DNA of 64,000 bases from Gramella jeungdoensis (GCF_023805255.1 NZ_JAMSCK010000001.1:496001-560000), one strand, 5' to 3'. Numbered from the stretch's first letter, positions 53,121 to 62,222 are shown. The notes: a model not told the origin generated them from the sequence alone. Translations and numbers: made by a program.

Positions 53121-53911
53121 GTACTGAGCAATCCAAGCGACTCAATCGTTCGGAGAACCCCATTGTCATTGTTATCATGACTGGTCACAAAGTTGCTCGC
53201 CTGGATGATTTCCGGGTGAGCATTCTTCATTGCATAACTATGCCTGGCAACCTGCATCATTTCGAGATCATTCAGATAATCTCCAAAAACAAGGGTTTCT
53301 TCAGGAGAAATTCCCAATTCCTTCTGGATACCTTTTATAGCGTTTCCTTTATTCGCATCTAAAGCAGTAATATCAATAAAGACCTTCGCTGCTATTGCTA
53401 CTTTATATCTATCGGTGTAATCAACAAAGTGCGGAAAGGTGTTGTCTTCAACACCATTGAAATTACATAGGGTTACTTTCAGATATGTATCTTCCACTTT
53501 AGAGAGATCGTCAACTACCTGCAGCCTTTCATAGAATTTAGAAATTTCATTAAAGAATTGACGGTCATTTGTCTCGATATAAGCAGATTGTTTCCCGCAG
53601 AGTACCAGATTGGTATGCTCCAGGTTTCTTCCCATTTCTATAAATTCTATAGCCGCAGATTTCTCAATAGGATTTACATACAATTCCCTGCCCTTGTGAG
53701 AAACGTAGGTTCCGTTTTCAGCAAAGAACATGGTACGGTCTTTAATTCTTTCAAACTTAGATTCCAGATTATAGAACTGGCGGCCACTAGCAATAGAAAA
53801 CAAAATACCTTTCTGGGTAAGTTGTTCCTCTACTTTCCAGAAATCGGGATGTAACTCATGATTATCATTTAACAAAGTTCCGTCAACATCGGTTACAATA
53901 AGCTTGATCAT
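53117..53911 (-). CDS. Cof-type HAD superfamily phosphatase
   Basis: A 264-residue cytoplasmic enzyme; ATG at 53911 gives MIKLIVTDVDGTLLNDNHE. HAD motifs: DVDGTLL (motif I, two Asp), IASGRQFY (motif II), Lys in GNAIKGIQKELGI and DYLNDLEMM (motif IV). The C2b-type cap lies between. Typical substrates are sugar phosphates or FMN/erythrose-4-P. Start choice rests on the motif position; the longer frame reaches 53944. Confidence 0.88.
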   Translation of the reverse strand: MIKLIVTDVDGTLLNDNHELHPDFWKVEEQLTQKGILFSIASGRQFYNLESKFERIKDRTMFFAENGTYVSHKGRELYVNPIEKSAAIEFIEMGRNLEHTNLVLCGKQSAYIETNDRQFFNEISKFYERLQVVDDLSKVEDTYLKVTLCNFNGVEDNTFPHFVDYTDRYKVAIAAKVFIDITALDANKGNAIKGIQKELGISPEETLVFGDYLNDLEMMQVARHSYAMKNAHPEIIQASNFVTSHDNNDNGVLRTIESLGLLST

Positions 53912-54052
53912 AGAATTGATTTTATGAATGGCAAAAATAGGCAAGAGAAATCTCCTTGGTTTAAAATTCAGATTAAATTTTTATGTGAAGGTATAAATCA
54001 ATCCTATTAAAACATATTTGTAAGCCTCTGTCGTCCAATTTCTTCTAATTTT

Positions 54053-54075
54053 TTATTTAAAATAATTCTAAATAA
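54053..54075. promoter_or_regulatory. Candidate iron-regulator (Fur-type) site 1, upstream of the receptor promoter
   Basis: TATTTA-N9-TAAATA with extended symmetry (TTATTTA and TAAATAA arms). It ends just before the -33 TTG of the receptor gene and matches site 2 in layout and most bases. Confidence 0.5.
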
Positions 54076-54079
54076 TTTT

Positions 54080-54108
54080 TTGTTTTAAAGTTTTGAACTA
54101 TAGTTTTG
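54080..54108 (+). promoter_or_regulatory. Promoter of the TonB receptor gene
   Basis: TTG at 54080-54082, an 18-nt spacer and TAGTTTTG at 54101-54108 match the full Bacteroidota promoter (TTG, 17-19 nt, TAnnTTTG). The start point should be near 54112-54114, giving a 36-nt leader. Confidence 0.7.
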
Positions 54109-54113
54109 CATTT

Positions 54114-54136
54114 CTATTTAAAAACAGTCTAAATAA
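54114..54136. promoter_or_regulatory. Candidate iron-regulator (Fur-type) site 2, at the transcription start
   Basis: TATTTA-N9-TAAATA again, 61 bp (about six helical turns) downstream of site 1. The right arm TCTAAATAA is identical in both sites. A protein bound here would cover the transcription start. Confidence 0.5.
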
Positions 54137-54149
54137 AAACAATTAACCA

Positions 54150-56624
54150 ATGAGCCAAAAAATAGTTCTCTTCTGTCTCTTCCTGATAAGTCTTCAGATG
54201 GGGTTTTCTCAAGATTCGGGAAGCCTGAAGGGAAAAGTAGCCAACATTAATGGCGAGATGATTTCTGAAGTGAATATAGAAATCCAGGGTACCGGTATAG
54301 GAACAAAAACTAATGATAATGGTAGTTTTATGATAGATAAAGTACCTACTGGAAATTATTTATTAAGGGTTTCCTATGTTGGTTTTGCCTCAAAAGAAAT
54401 AGCATTTTCGATAAAACCTGCGGAGACAACAACTCTTCCCTTGATTATTCTCAATTCCAAAGAAGAACAATTGAGTGAGGTTGTTGTAAGAGGAAATGGT
54501 AATTCTAATATTTACAACAGAAAGAAAAGTCAGTATGTAGCCAAATTACCTTTAGAGCAGATAGAGAATCCCCAGGTTTATGATAATATTACGGCCGAAC
54601 TTTTGAAACAGCAGATTGTCACCAATTTTGATGATGCAATAAGAAACAGTTCCGGGATTACGAAACTCTGGGAATCTACCGGTCGTGGTGGAGACGGAGC
54701 CGGATATTACTCCCTTAGGGGCTTCCCTGTGCAGCCCACGCTTATTAACGGACTTCCCGGTCTCACCAATTCCAGTCCAGATCCGGCAAATATTGAAACC
54801 ATAGAAGTAATTAAAGGACCTTCAGGTACCCTATATGGCAGTAGTCTGATATCTTATGGTGGATTAATCAATATAATAACTAAACGGCCTTATGATTATT
54901 TTGGCGGTAATATTTCCTACACTTCGGGAAGCTTTGGGCTTAATAGGGTAGCTGCCGATATTAATACCCCTCTTGATGAAGATGGGGATGTGGCTTTAAG
55001 ATTGAATACGGCATACCAGACTAAGAACTCCTTTCAAGATGCCGGCTTCTCCAAAACTATTTTTGTGGCCCCATCTCTTAGCTATAGGGTTAACGATCGC
55101 TTATCTTTCTTTGTTAATACCGAATTCTTCAGGGGAGAATCTACTAATCCAACCATGTTGTTTGTAGACAGAGGAGCGCCTTTAAGAGTGACCAGTATTG
55201 AAGAGCTGGGCTATGATACTAATCGTTCTTATACCAGCAACGACCTTAGTCTGGAAAACCCAAATTTCAGCCTTCAGGCTATGATGAACTATGAACTGTC
55301 TGATTCCTGGACCTCTCAAACAGTTGTTTCCAGAGGAAGTTCAACCTCAAAAGGATATTACTCTTATTTGTATGAAACCACCCGTTTCTATCAGGGGAGG
55401 GAAGAGGTAGATGGTGAAGTTACAAATCTTGATGAAGGAGTTGTGTTTACACGGTATATGAATAATCAGAATTCAACCACTCTAACTACTGATGTTCAGC
55501 AGAATTTTATTGGAGATTTTGAGATCGCCGGGATGAGAAACAGAATGGTAGCTGGTCTGGATTATTTCCAAAGAATTATAACAGATAATGGAACCGGATA
55601 CAGGGCAAATGGGAATGTTTATATAGGCAATGCCAGTTTGCAGAATGTAAATGAAAGTGTGTATGGTATCTATAATCCCGATATTTATATCACTGATGGA
55701 GACAGCGGAATCCTTTCTACTGCGGCCGTAGATGGCATCCTGGAAAATGTAGACAGGAATAATCGAAATATACAGGAAGATATCTACAGCGCATATGTTT
55801 CAAACGTATTGAATATCACCTCCGGTCTTTCGGCGATGGCCAGTTTAAGAATAGATCAGTTTGAGAGTGAAACCAACAGTCAGACTGCCTTCTCCCCGAA
55901 ATTTGGTGTTGTGTATCAGCCATTAGTTGATAGAGTATCGCTATTTGCCAATTACATGAATGGCTTTAGCAATGTAGCACCTTCAGAAGTTATAGACCAG
56001 GGAACGGGAGAAACCAGTAGAATTGTATTCGATCCTGAGCATGCTACCCAGTTCGAAGTTGGAACCAAACTGAATCTTTTAAATGACCGCCTCTTTGCTA
56101 CGCTAAGTTATTATGATATACAGGTTGATAATATTGTATTAGGGAGTGGTTTCGAAGCAACTCAGGATGGAGAAAAGTATAGCCGTGGATTTGAAATAAG
56201 GATCACTGCCCATCCTGTAGATGGTCTTAATATCATAGCCGGTTTTAGTCATAATAACAGTAAGGTTACTAGAGCGGCAGAAAATGACGATTTTCTAGGA
56301 AAAAGACCGGAATCTGCTGGACCTGAAAACCTGGCCAACCTTTGGGCAAGTTATAGATTCACTCAGGGAAAAATTGAAGGATTCGGTTTTGGTTTTGGAG
56401 GGAATTATGCCAGTGAGAACAGGATCTTTAACCGCAACCTCGGAGGAACTTTCACCCTGCCTTCATATACAGTTTTGAACGCAGCTGTTTTCTATGACGT
56501 AGATAAGTTTTCTGTGAATCTAAAACTGAATAACCTGAGCAATGAGGATTATTTTAACGGGTGGTCTACCATCAATCCTCAGGCTCCGCGAAATTTTGCG
56601 GCGGCTCTAACCTATAAATTCTAA
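54150..56624 (+). CDS. TonB-dependent receptor, probably for a siderophore or iron complex
   Basis: An 824-residue outer-membrane protein: signal peptide (residues 1-20, LQMGFSQ), carboxypeptidase-regulatory-like domain (about 24-105, GSLKGKVANINGEMISEVNI), a plug starting LSEVVVRGNGN with YYSLRGFPVQPTLINGLPG and IEVIKGPSGTLYGSSLISYGGLINI, and a 22-strand barrel ending AALTYKF. The plug blocks are of the FhuA/FecA-like 'siderophore receptor' type. Downstream is a PepSY membrane protein, a common partner of iron receptors. The promoter carries two matching inverted repeats, consistent with iron control. Confidence 0.92.
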   Translation: MSQKIVLFCLFLISLQMGFSQDSGSLKGKVANINGEMISEVNIEIQGTGIGTKTNDNGSFMIDKVPTGNYLLRVSYVGFASKEIAFSIKPAETTTLPLIILNSKEEQLSEVVVRGNGNSNIYNRKKSQYVAKLPLEQIENPQVYDNITAELLKQQIVTNFDDAIRNSSGITKLWESTGRGGDGAGYYSLRGFPVQPTLINGLPGLTNSSPDPANIETIEVIKGPSGTLYGSSLISYGGLINIITKRPYDYFGGNISYTSGSFGLNRVAADINTPLDEDGDVALRLNTAYQTKNSFQDAGFSKTIFVAPSLSYRVNDRLSFFVNTEFFRGESTNPTMLFVDRGAPLRVTSIEELGYDTNRSYTSNDLSLENPNFSLQAMMNYELSDSWTSQTVVSRGSSTSKGYYSYLYETTRFYQGREEVDGEVTNLDEGVVFTRYMNNQNSTTLTTDVQQNFIGDFEIAGMRNRMVAGLDYFQRIITDNGTGYRANGNVYIGNASLQNVNESVYGIYNPDIYITDGDSGILSTAAVDGILENVDRNNRNIQEDIYSAYVSNVLNITSGLSAMASLRIDQFESETNSQTAFSPKFGVVYQPLVDRVSLFANYMNGFSNVAPSEVIDQGTGETSRIVFDPEHATQFEVGTKLNLLNDRLFATLSYYDIQVDNIVLGSGFEATQDGEKYSRGFEIRITAHPVDGLNIIAGFSHNNSKVTRAAENDDFLGKRPESAGPENLANLWASYRFTQGKIEGFGFGFGGNYASENRIFNRNLGGTFTLPSYTVLNAAVFYDVDKFSVNLKLNNLSNEDYFNGWSTINPQAPRNFAAALTYKF

Positions 56625-56639
56625 GATTTGAATTAGCCA

Positions 56640-56671
56640 GGGATCGCCTCTGCAGGCGATCCCTTATTTTT
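56640..56671 (+). terminator. Terminator-like hairpin between receptor and PepSY genes
   Basis: GGGATCGCC and GGCGATCCC form a perfect 9-bp, GC-rich stem with a 6-nt loop, followed by TTATTTTT. The last base of this T run is next to the PepSY ATG at 56672. It should cut down or attenuate transcription into the second gene. Confidence 0.8.
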
Positions 56672-57790
56672 ATGAAGAACAGAAAGAAACATAGTATAAA
56701 AAAGTGGGCAGGTCGTTTACATCTATGGCTTGGGCTCATAACTGGTTTGGTGGTTTTTATAGTGGCCATCACCGGCTGTATTTATGTTTTTCAAGATGAG
56801 ATCAAAGACCTTGTACATGATTGGCGAAAAGTCGAGCCAGAGAAAAGGTCTTTTATAGAACCTTCCCAACTGCGAATAGCCGTAAAGGAGCATTATCCGG
56901 ATGCGAGCAATAATTTTGTGATCTATGCTGGAAGAGACCGCCCGGCGGCGGTATATAGTGCGGATGGGGAAAAGCAATATTACTTTCATTTTAATCCATA
57001 TTCGGGAGAATTTTTACATGCTCAGGATTTTGATACTGATTTTTTTGACATAATCAGAAACCTACACATGTATTTGCTACTTCCCGAGAAGCTGGGACGA
57101 CAGGTAGTCGGGATATCTACGATTATCTTCCTCCTAATGCTCATTACCGGTATCATTCTCTGGTGGCCAAGAAAGTTGAAAAATCTGAAGAATGCTCTGA
57201 AAGTTAAGTGGAATGCCAGGTGGAGAAGACTTAATTATGATCTACATAACGTGAGTGGGTTTGACATTCACCTTCTGGCAATAATAATCGCAGTAACGGG
57301 CCTTTATTTTTCCTATGAGTGGGTAAGTGATGGTTTGTATGAACTTGGTAACCTGGGGAAGGATTATAAGTCTGATAAAGTAGTAACAAAGGTTCTGCCC
57401 AGAACGAAAGTTTCGGGGAATCCAATTGATCTTGCCTTTTATGAAAGTATGGAATTATTACCTGGACAGGACATGTATTTTGTATGGGATAATGGAGAAA
57501 AAGCACCAATAACTACAGGAGCTTACCCGGAGTCACTGGACTTTGATCATCAGACTAACTTTTATTTTCATCCTCAGACTGCAGAATTATTACAAACCCA
57601 CTTTTATTCAGAAAAAAGTCCGGGAATGAAGCTTCAGGAAATGAGTTATGGTTTACATACAGGTCAGTATCTTGGATTAGCAGGCAAAATTCTGGCATTC
57701 ATAGCGAGCCTTTTCATAGCCTCGCTTCCTGTGACTGGTTTTCTTGTATGGTGGGGAAGAAAAAACCGTATGGAACATCTCACAAGGTAA
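56672..57790 (+). CDS. PepSY-associated transmembrane protein
   Basis: A 372-residue inner-membrane protein with four helices: residues about 17-40 (LWLGLITGLVVFIVAITGCIYVFQ), two in the middle (ISTIIFLLMLITGIILWW and IHLLAIIIAVTGLYFS) and one near the C-terminus (AFIASLFIASLPVTGFLVWW). Conserved His in WAGRLHLWLG, DLHNVSGFD and LHTGQYLG suit the PepSY_TM family, thought to serve as ferric-siderophore reductases. The start has no alternative; ATG follows directly on the hairpin. Same transcript as the receptor. Confidence 0.85.
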   Translation: MKNRKKHSIKKWAGRLHLWLGLITGLVVFIVAITGCIYVFQDEIKDLVHDWRKVEPEKRSFIEPSQLRIAVKEHYPDASNNFVIYAGRDRPAAVYSADGEKQYYFHFNPYSGEFLHAQDFDTDFFDIIRNLHMYLLLPEKLGRQVVGISTIIFLLMLITGIILWWPRKLKNLKNALKVKWNARWRRLNYDLHNVSGFDIHLLAIIIAVTGLYFSYEWVSDGLYELGNLGKDYKSDKVVTKVLPRTKVSGNPIDLAFYESMELLPGQDMYFVWDNGEKAPITTGAYPESLDFDHQTNFYFHPQTAELLQTHFYSEKSPGMKLQEMSYGLHTGQYLGLAGKILAFIASLFIASLPVTGFLVWWGRKNRMEHLTR

Positions 57791-57793
57791 GAA

Positions 57794-58150
57794 TCAGAAA
57801 ATGATCGCATCCGTAATTCCGGCGGCGATGGCAATAATTACAGCTAGCCAGGAAGATGTCCAGAAATTTCGTGTCCTGAAATCATCGCTAATTTTTTTTG
57901 CAACCTGAATTATAATTGTGAAAGCTATGATACGCGTAATAAAACCAATACTTAAAAAATAAAAGATACCAAGATCAGCAAGTACCAGAACAGCATTAAG
58001 GGACCAGCTGAGAAAAAAACTGAAAATCCCTATAATACAGGCAATCACTGTGGCAGTACTGGAACTTTCTACTTCTATCCCGCTCATCAATCTGGCTGCT
58101 AGAAGCAGAATGATAGGATCTACCAACAAATGGATTACCCATTGAAACAT
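57794..58150 (-). CDS. Small integral membrane protein
   Basis: A 118-residue protein with four hydrophobic helices: WVIHLLVDPIILLLAARL, VIACIIGIFSFFLSWSL, FYFLSIGFITRIIAFTIII and WLAVIIAIAAGITDAII. The layout (LLLAARLMSGIEV then three helices) is like the phage_holin_4_2-type/DUF membrane proteins, but there are no phage genes around, so no lytic role is implied. Function unknown. 3 nt separate its stop from the PepSY stop; the genes converge. Confidence 0.65.
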   Translation of the reverse strand: MFQWVIHLLVDPIILLLAARLMSGIEVESSSTATVIACIIGIFSFFLSWSLNAVLVLADLGIFYFLSIGFITRIIAFTIIIQVAKKISDDFRTRNFWTSSWLAVIIAIAAGITDAIIF

Positions 58151-58208
58151 ATTTTTTGGTTTTGAGGTTAGCTGTGCCTCTAATATAGGAAAAAAGCTTT
58201 TTAGAAAA

Positions 58209-58841
58209 TTAGTTAAGGCGTGCTTCCAGGGTTCGCGGTTTCTTTTTAAGCAGAACTTCCCAAAGTGCTTTGAAATTGGCCAGTTTTTCTCTCTGTTTTA
58301 ACCGGTATTCTGTTTGATAATGCCTTTGATCTGCCACAAAGCCTTGATAGTCAAATCCCAGATTTTTTGCTATGAAAAGGGTTCTGGGAAGGTGGAATGC
58401 CTGGGTCACGACCGTAGCGCTTTTAATATCGAATAACTTACCGGCCCTGTACATGCTATCATAGGTGTCTAGTCCTGCATGGTCTGAAGTAATAAGACTT
58501 TTATCAATTCCTTTTTCTTCAAGATAACTAACCATGGCAGCTACCTCATTATAATCATCACTTCTGTGATCACCGGTAACCAGAAAGTTATTTACCCTAC
58601 CATTTTCGTATAATCTTATCGCCGTATCAACCCTATCCTGAAGAATCGGTGATAGTTTTCCATTGGCATGTACGCTGGCTCCAAGAATAATTACCGTTTC
58701 GGAAGCCGGCACTCTGGAGATGTCTTTGTAAATAAGCCCTGCGGTTTGTCTTTGAAAGATAGCTTCAACGCCTAAAACAACAAATATGATCAGTACTAAA
58801 CCGATGACAGAAGCAAGAATTATTTTTTTTACACGCTTCAT
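58209..58841 (-). CDS. SanA/YdcF-like DUF218 membrane protein
   Basis: A 210-residue protein with an N-terminal helix (KIILASVIGLVLIIFVVLGVEAIF) and an extracytoplasmic DUF218 domain: ETVIILGASVHANGKLSPILQDRVDTAIRLYENG, LVTGDHRSDDYNEVAAMVSYL, HAGLDTYDSMYRAG and VVTQAFHLPRTLFIAKNLG. This matches SanA (vancomycin high-temperature exclusion) and related YdcF proteins, which affect the envelope barrier. No more exact role can be given. Divergent from the nitroreductase gene. Confidence 0.88.
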   Translation of the reverse strand: MKRVKKIILASVIGLVLIIFVVLGVEAIFQRQTAGLIYKDISRVPASETVIILGASVHANGKLSPILQDRVDTAIRLYENGRVNNFLVTGDHRSDDYNEVAAMVSYLEEKGIDKSLITSDHAGLDTYDSMYRAGKLFDIKSATVVTQAFHLPRTLFIAKNLGFDYQGFVADQRHYQTEYRLKQREKLANFKALWEVLLKKKPRTLEARLN

Positions 58842-58936
58842 TACTGACGGATGATTATATAACCGAAGATAACCATAATAATTGGATGTATCAGATTAAT
58901 TTATGCGCTAACGCCTATACAAGTATAGACATTGTG

Positions 58937-58944
58937 TACATTTG
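58937..58944 (+). promoter_or_regulatory. Bacteroidota -7 box of the nitroreductase gene
   Basis: TACATTTG matches TAnnTTTG exactly, 22 nt before the ATG. No TTG -33 element at the usual distance. Confidence 0.45.
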
Positions 58945-58966
58945 TAAAATATTATCTTAGTATACT

Positions 58967-59599
58967 ATGAGTAATATAAAAGCTTTAAACTGGCGTTACG
59001 CGACCAAGAAATTTGATACTTCCCGTATTCTGACTGAAGATAAGATCGATGTGCTGAAACAGGCCTTTAATCTTACCGCAACTTCATACGGTTTACAACC
59101 TCTTAAAATGATAATTATTTCCAATAAGGAACTTCAGAAAAAATTAAGAGCGTATTCCTGGGATCAGAAACAGGTGGACACCGCTTCACACGTAATGGTT
59201 ATATGCATAGAGAATGAAGTAGACGAGAAGTTCATTACCGATTACTTCAGAAGGGTAAAACATGTAAGGGAAACTCCAGATGAGATCCTTGAGCCTTTTC
59301 AGAACTCCCTGGTAAACGATTTTAAGACTAAGGCCCAGGAAGAGATCGAGGCGTGGGCTGTAAATCAGGCATATCTTGCTTTAGGGACGCTGCTTACGGT
59401 TTGTGCTGCGGAGGAAATAGATGCATGCCCTATGGAAGGTTTTGAACCAGCCAAATACGACGAAGCTCTTAATCTGCATGATAAGAATCTAAAATCGGTG
59501 CTGGTGTTACCGGTTGGTTACAGGGCTGAAGATGATATGTTCTCGAAGTTCAAAAAGGTAAGAAGGCCTCTTGATGAGGTAATCATAGAGATCGATTAG
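58967..59599 (+). CDS. Nitroreductase family NAD(P)H-dependent oxidoreductase
   Basis: A 210-residue FMN enzyme of the NfsB/nitroreductase fold: ALNWRYATKKFDTSRILTEDKI at the start (the R-x-S/A-T-K-K-F block), SYGLQPLKMIIIS, ENEVDEKFITDYF, YLALGTLLTVCAAEEIDACPMEGF and VLPVGYRAEDD. Reduces quinones, nitroaromatics or flavins. The end overlaps the ribB stop by 4 nt, in convergent orientation. Confidence 0.9.
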   Translation: MSNIKALNWRYATKKFDTSRILTEDKIDVLKQAFNLTATSYGLQPLKMIIISNKELQKKLRAYSWDQKQVDTASHVMVICIENEVDEKFITDYFRRVKHVRETPDEILEPFQNSLVNDFKTKAQEEIEAWAVNQAYLALGTLLTVCAAEEIDACPMEGFEPAKYDEALNLHDKNLKSVLVLPVGYRAEDDMFSKFKKVRRPLDEVIIEID

Positions 59600-60744
59600 T
59601 AATTCACATATTCTGTGATCTCCAGGCCATAACCTATCATTCCTACACGTTTGGTTTGCTGACTGTTAGAAAGCAGCCGTATTTTATGGATCTCAAGATC
59701 ATGTAAAATCTGTGCTCCAATTCCAAAATCTTTATTATCCATTCTTACTGGCGGAGCCTTAACTTCCCCACGCTTCTGACCTTCTTTAAGTTCGGCCAGA
59801 CGGCTTAAAAGATTTAGCCTTTGGGTTGCCGGATTTATGAAGACAATGGCGCCGCGGCCCTCATCATTTATAGCCTTGAACATATTGTCAAGTTTCTTAT
59901 CTGCATCATTTGTTAAGGTACCCAGAATATCGTTATTAACCAGAGTGGAATTTACTCTCACCATAATCTCCTCATTCGGTTTCCAATGACCTTTGGTAAG
60001 GGCAATATGTACCTGAGAATTGGTAGTTTGTTTATAAGCCCTTAATCTGAATTTCCCAAATTTGGTCTCCAGATCAAAATCTTCTTTCTTTTCTATAAGA
60101 GAGTCATGTTGCATTCTGTAAGCAACCAGGTCTTCAATAGAGACGATTTTAAGGTCAAATTTTTTAGCTACTTCGAGTAGCTGAGGCAGGCGTGCCATGG
60201 TACCATCCTCATTCATTATCTCTACAATAACACCCGCCGGTTCAAAACCAGCAAGTCGTGCGAAATCGATCGCGGCTTCGGTATGTCCTGTACGTCTTAA
60301 AACGCCGCCCTCCTTGGCTTTAAGCGGAAAAATATGCCCAGGCCTGTTAAGATCGTGAGGTTTAATCTCTGGATCTATAAGCGATTTAATGGTCTTCGCC
60401 CTGTCGGCAGCTGATATTCCAGTTGTAACTCCTTTTCCTTTAAGGTCAACCGAAATGGTGAAAGCTGTTTCCATTGGGTCGGTATTATTACCAACCATCA
60501 TGTCCAGCTTAAGTTCTTTACAGCGATGTTCGGTAATGGGAGCGCAAATTAGTCCTCGGCCGTGAGTAGCCATGAAATTGATCATTTCCGGAGTGACTTT
60601 TTCGGCAGCTGCCAAAAAATCACCTTCATTTTCACGGTCAATATCATCTACCACGATGATCACTTTTCCATCCCGGATATCGTCAATGGCTTCCTGAATA
60701 CTGTCTAGTTTCACCGAATACTGATTATTTTCAACCTGCGCCAT
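59596..60744 (-). CDS. ribB: 3,4-dihydroxy-2-butanone-4-phosphate synthase with a degenerate GTP cyclohydrolase II domain
   Basis: A 382-residue protein. The RibB domain (about residues 1-210) is intact: [63 protein letters not shown]. The C-terminal part is a GCHII fold, but the zinc Cys are gone: the usual SEC and GSLRCDCG read STL (266-268) and GTLTNDAD (275-282), so the three Cys are replaced by L268, N279 and A281; the QEGRG loop is also absent. The ending [22 protein letters not shown] is kept. Thus it should make DHBP but not the GTP-derived precursor; another RibA must exist. Last gene of the ftsK-lolA-lptF/G operon, 28 nt after it. Confidence 0.93.
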   Translation of the reverse strand: MAQVENNQYSVKLDSIQEAIDDIRDGKVIIVVDDIDRENEGDFLAAAEKVTPEMINFMATHGRGLICAPITEHRCKELKLDMMVGNNTDPMETAFTISVDLKGKGVTTGISAADRAKTIKSLIDPEIKPHDLNRPGHIFPLKAKEGGVLRRTGHTEAAIDFARLAGFEPAGVIVEIMNEDGTMARLPQLLEVAKKFDLKIVSIEDLVAYRMQHDSLIEKKEDFDLETKFGKFRLRAYKQTTNSQVHIALTKGHWKPNEEIMVRVNSTLVNNDILGTLTNDADKKLDNMFKAINDEGRGAIVFINPATQRLNLLSRLAELKEGQKRGEVKAPPVRMDNKDFGIGAQILHDLEIHKIRLLSNSQQTKRVGMIGYGLEITEYVNY

Positions 60745-60772
60745 AAGATCAATTTTGTGGCTGCAAAGATAT

Positions 60773-62221
60773 TTATTCTGTTTTACTTTTATCCTTGATA
60801 AGCCCCGCTTTTTTGAAGAGTTTTTTAATAGGTTCGATGAAGTTGTCGAATACGAACAATCCCTGATCGGTTGTTGCCCTATAGGTTAGATAGATACCGA
60901 GAGGCAGCATGATCCAGGTAGATAGCCAGGTGGCAACAAAGGCGCTCACACTGCCGTCTTCGGCCGAATTTTTCGCAAAAATCCCTATAAAGTGATAAGT
61001 GAGAAATAAAAGTATGGCAACCACTATTGGTAGACCAATACCTCCTTTTCTGATTATAGCACCCAAAGGAGCACCCACAAAGAAAAGCACGATACAGGCT
61101 ACAGCCAGTACATATTTCTCATGTAAAGCGATCTCAAACTTATTGATCTGTTTTATATTCACCTTGAATTCCTGTTTTTTCATGCCCAGGTGGGCCACAG
61201 CGGAGTTGATGGTTCCCAGAGCCAGGTTGGTGATCTGAGCCGCATCATAAGTATTGTAATGTGCGAGAAGACCTTCATTGATAGCAACGGTAGTGTCTTT
61301 AGGTTTGTAATTAAGGTTTAGTGTTGATACTCCAGACCTGCGGTACATATCTTTTCTAAACTGATCCATCCGGGTGTTGTAGGATACCGAAAATGAATCT
61401 ATACTTTCGTCAAGTTCTGATATTTTGAGCATGCCGTGATAAGAGGTTGTGCTTTCATCTTCAAGATCAACATTATTAAAATCAGAAAGATCAATATTGA
61501 TCACATATTCGTCAAAGTAGCTCTTCATGAAAGGCTTTCTCTTTTTTTTCTCATAATCACTGGGCTGTATCTCATCATAGTAGTTTCCTTCTTTCAGGAT
61601 GAGGGATAGTACATCAGAATCTGTACTGCCCACCAGTTCGCCTTCCTTAGCTTTAATCACCGTGTAATTCCCTCCGTTGGTATTTTTTTGGTGAATTATA
61701 ACATCGGTAAGGTACTGGTCGTTTTCACCACTTTTCTCATCCACTTTAATATTGAATGTTCCAATATCGTTAAAGACACCCTCTGTGATCGCCATGGCTG
61801 GCTTAAGCTGAGCAATATTCTTTCGAAGATTAATGGATTTGAATTCGGCAGCTGGAATGACGTTATTGGCAAAAAAGAATGCGACAAGGCTTACCAGAAG
61901 TATGAAAAAGGTAAGGCTACGCATGGCCCTTTGTAATGAGATTCCCGAAGACTTCATCGCAGCAAACTCATAATTTTCGGCAAAGGTACCAAAGGTCATT
62001 ATGGAAGTTAGCAGGATAGTGAGCGGTAATACAAGAGGCACCAGTTTAGGGGAGAAGTAAAGAAGGAATTTCATGATTACTTCCACATCCAGGTCTTTAC
62101 CAGCAAGTTCACCTATGTACAGCCAGATCGTCTGGAGTACAAAGATGAACATGAGAATGATAAAGACCGAAAAAAAAGTTTTTAGAAAACTGGTTAGTAT
62201 GTACCGGTCAAGTATTTTCAA
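60773..62221 (-). CDS. LptF/LptG family lipopolysaccharide export permease
   Basis: A 482-residue inner-membrane permease of the YjgP/YjgQ type. It begins MKILDRYILTSFLKTFFSVF, with a TTG start codon one nucleotide after the LolA stop; the homology to family N-termini supports this. Six helices (three at each end) surround a periplasmic domain (about residues 140-350), with LLTSIMTFGTFAENYEFAAMKSSGISL and GAPLGAIIRKGGIGLPIVVAILLFLTYHF. Moves LPS out of the inner membrane with LptB/LptC. Co-transcribed with lolA and ftsK. Whether it is LptF or LptG cannot be decided here. Confidence 0.92.
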   Translation of the reverse strand: MKILDRYILTSFLKTFFSVFIILMFIFVLQTIWLYIGELAGKDLDVEVIMKFLLYFSPKLVPLVLPLTILLTSIMTFGTFAENYEFAAMKSSGISLQRAMRSLTFFILLVSLVAFFFANNVIPAAEFKSINLRKNIAQLKPAMAITEGVFNDIGTFNIKVDEKSGENDQYLTDVIIHQKNTNGGNYTVIKAKEGELVGSTDSDVLSLILKEGNYYDEIQPSDYEKKKRKPFMKSYFDEYVINIDLSDFNNVDLEDESTTSYHGMLKISELDESIDSFSVSYNTRMDQFRKDMYRRSGVSTLNLNYKPKDTTVAINEGLLAHYNTYDAAQITNLALGTINSAVAHLGMKKQEFKVNIKQINKFEIALHEKYVLAVACIVLFFVGAPLGAIIRKGGIGLPIVVAILLFLTYHFIGIFAKNSAEDGSVSAFVATWLSTWIMLPLGIYLTYRATTDQGLFVFDNFIEPIKKLFKKAGLIKDKSKTE

Positions 62222-62222
62222 T

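Noticed and set aside
57794-58150. Prophage holin
   Set aside because: Only a weak layout similarity to holin-like membrane proteins; no phage genes, integrase or attachment sites nearby.
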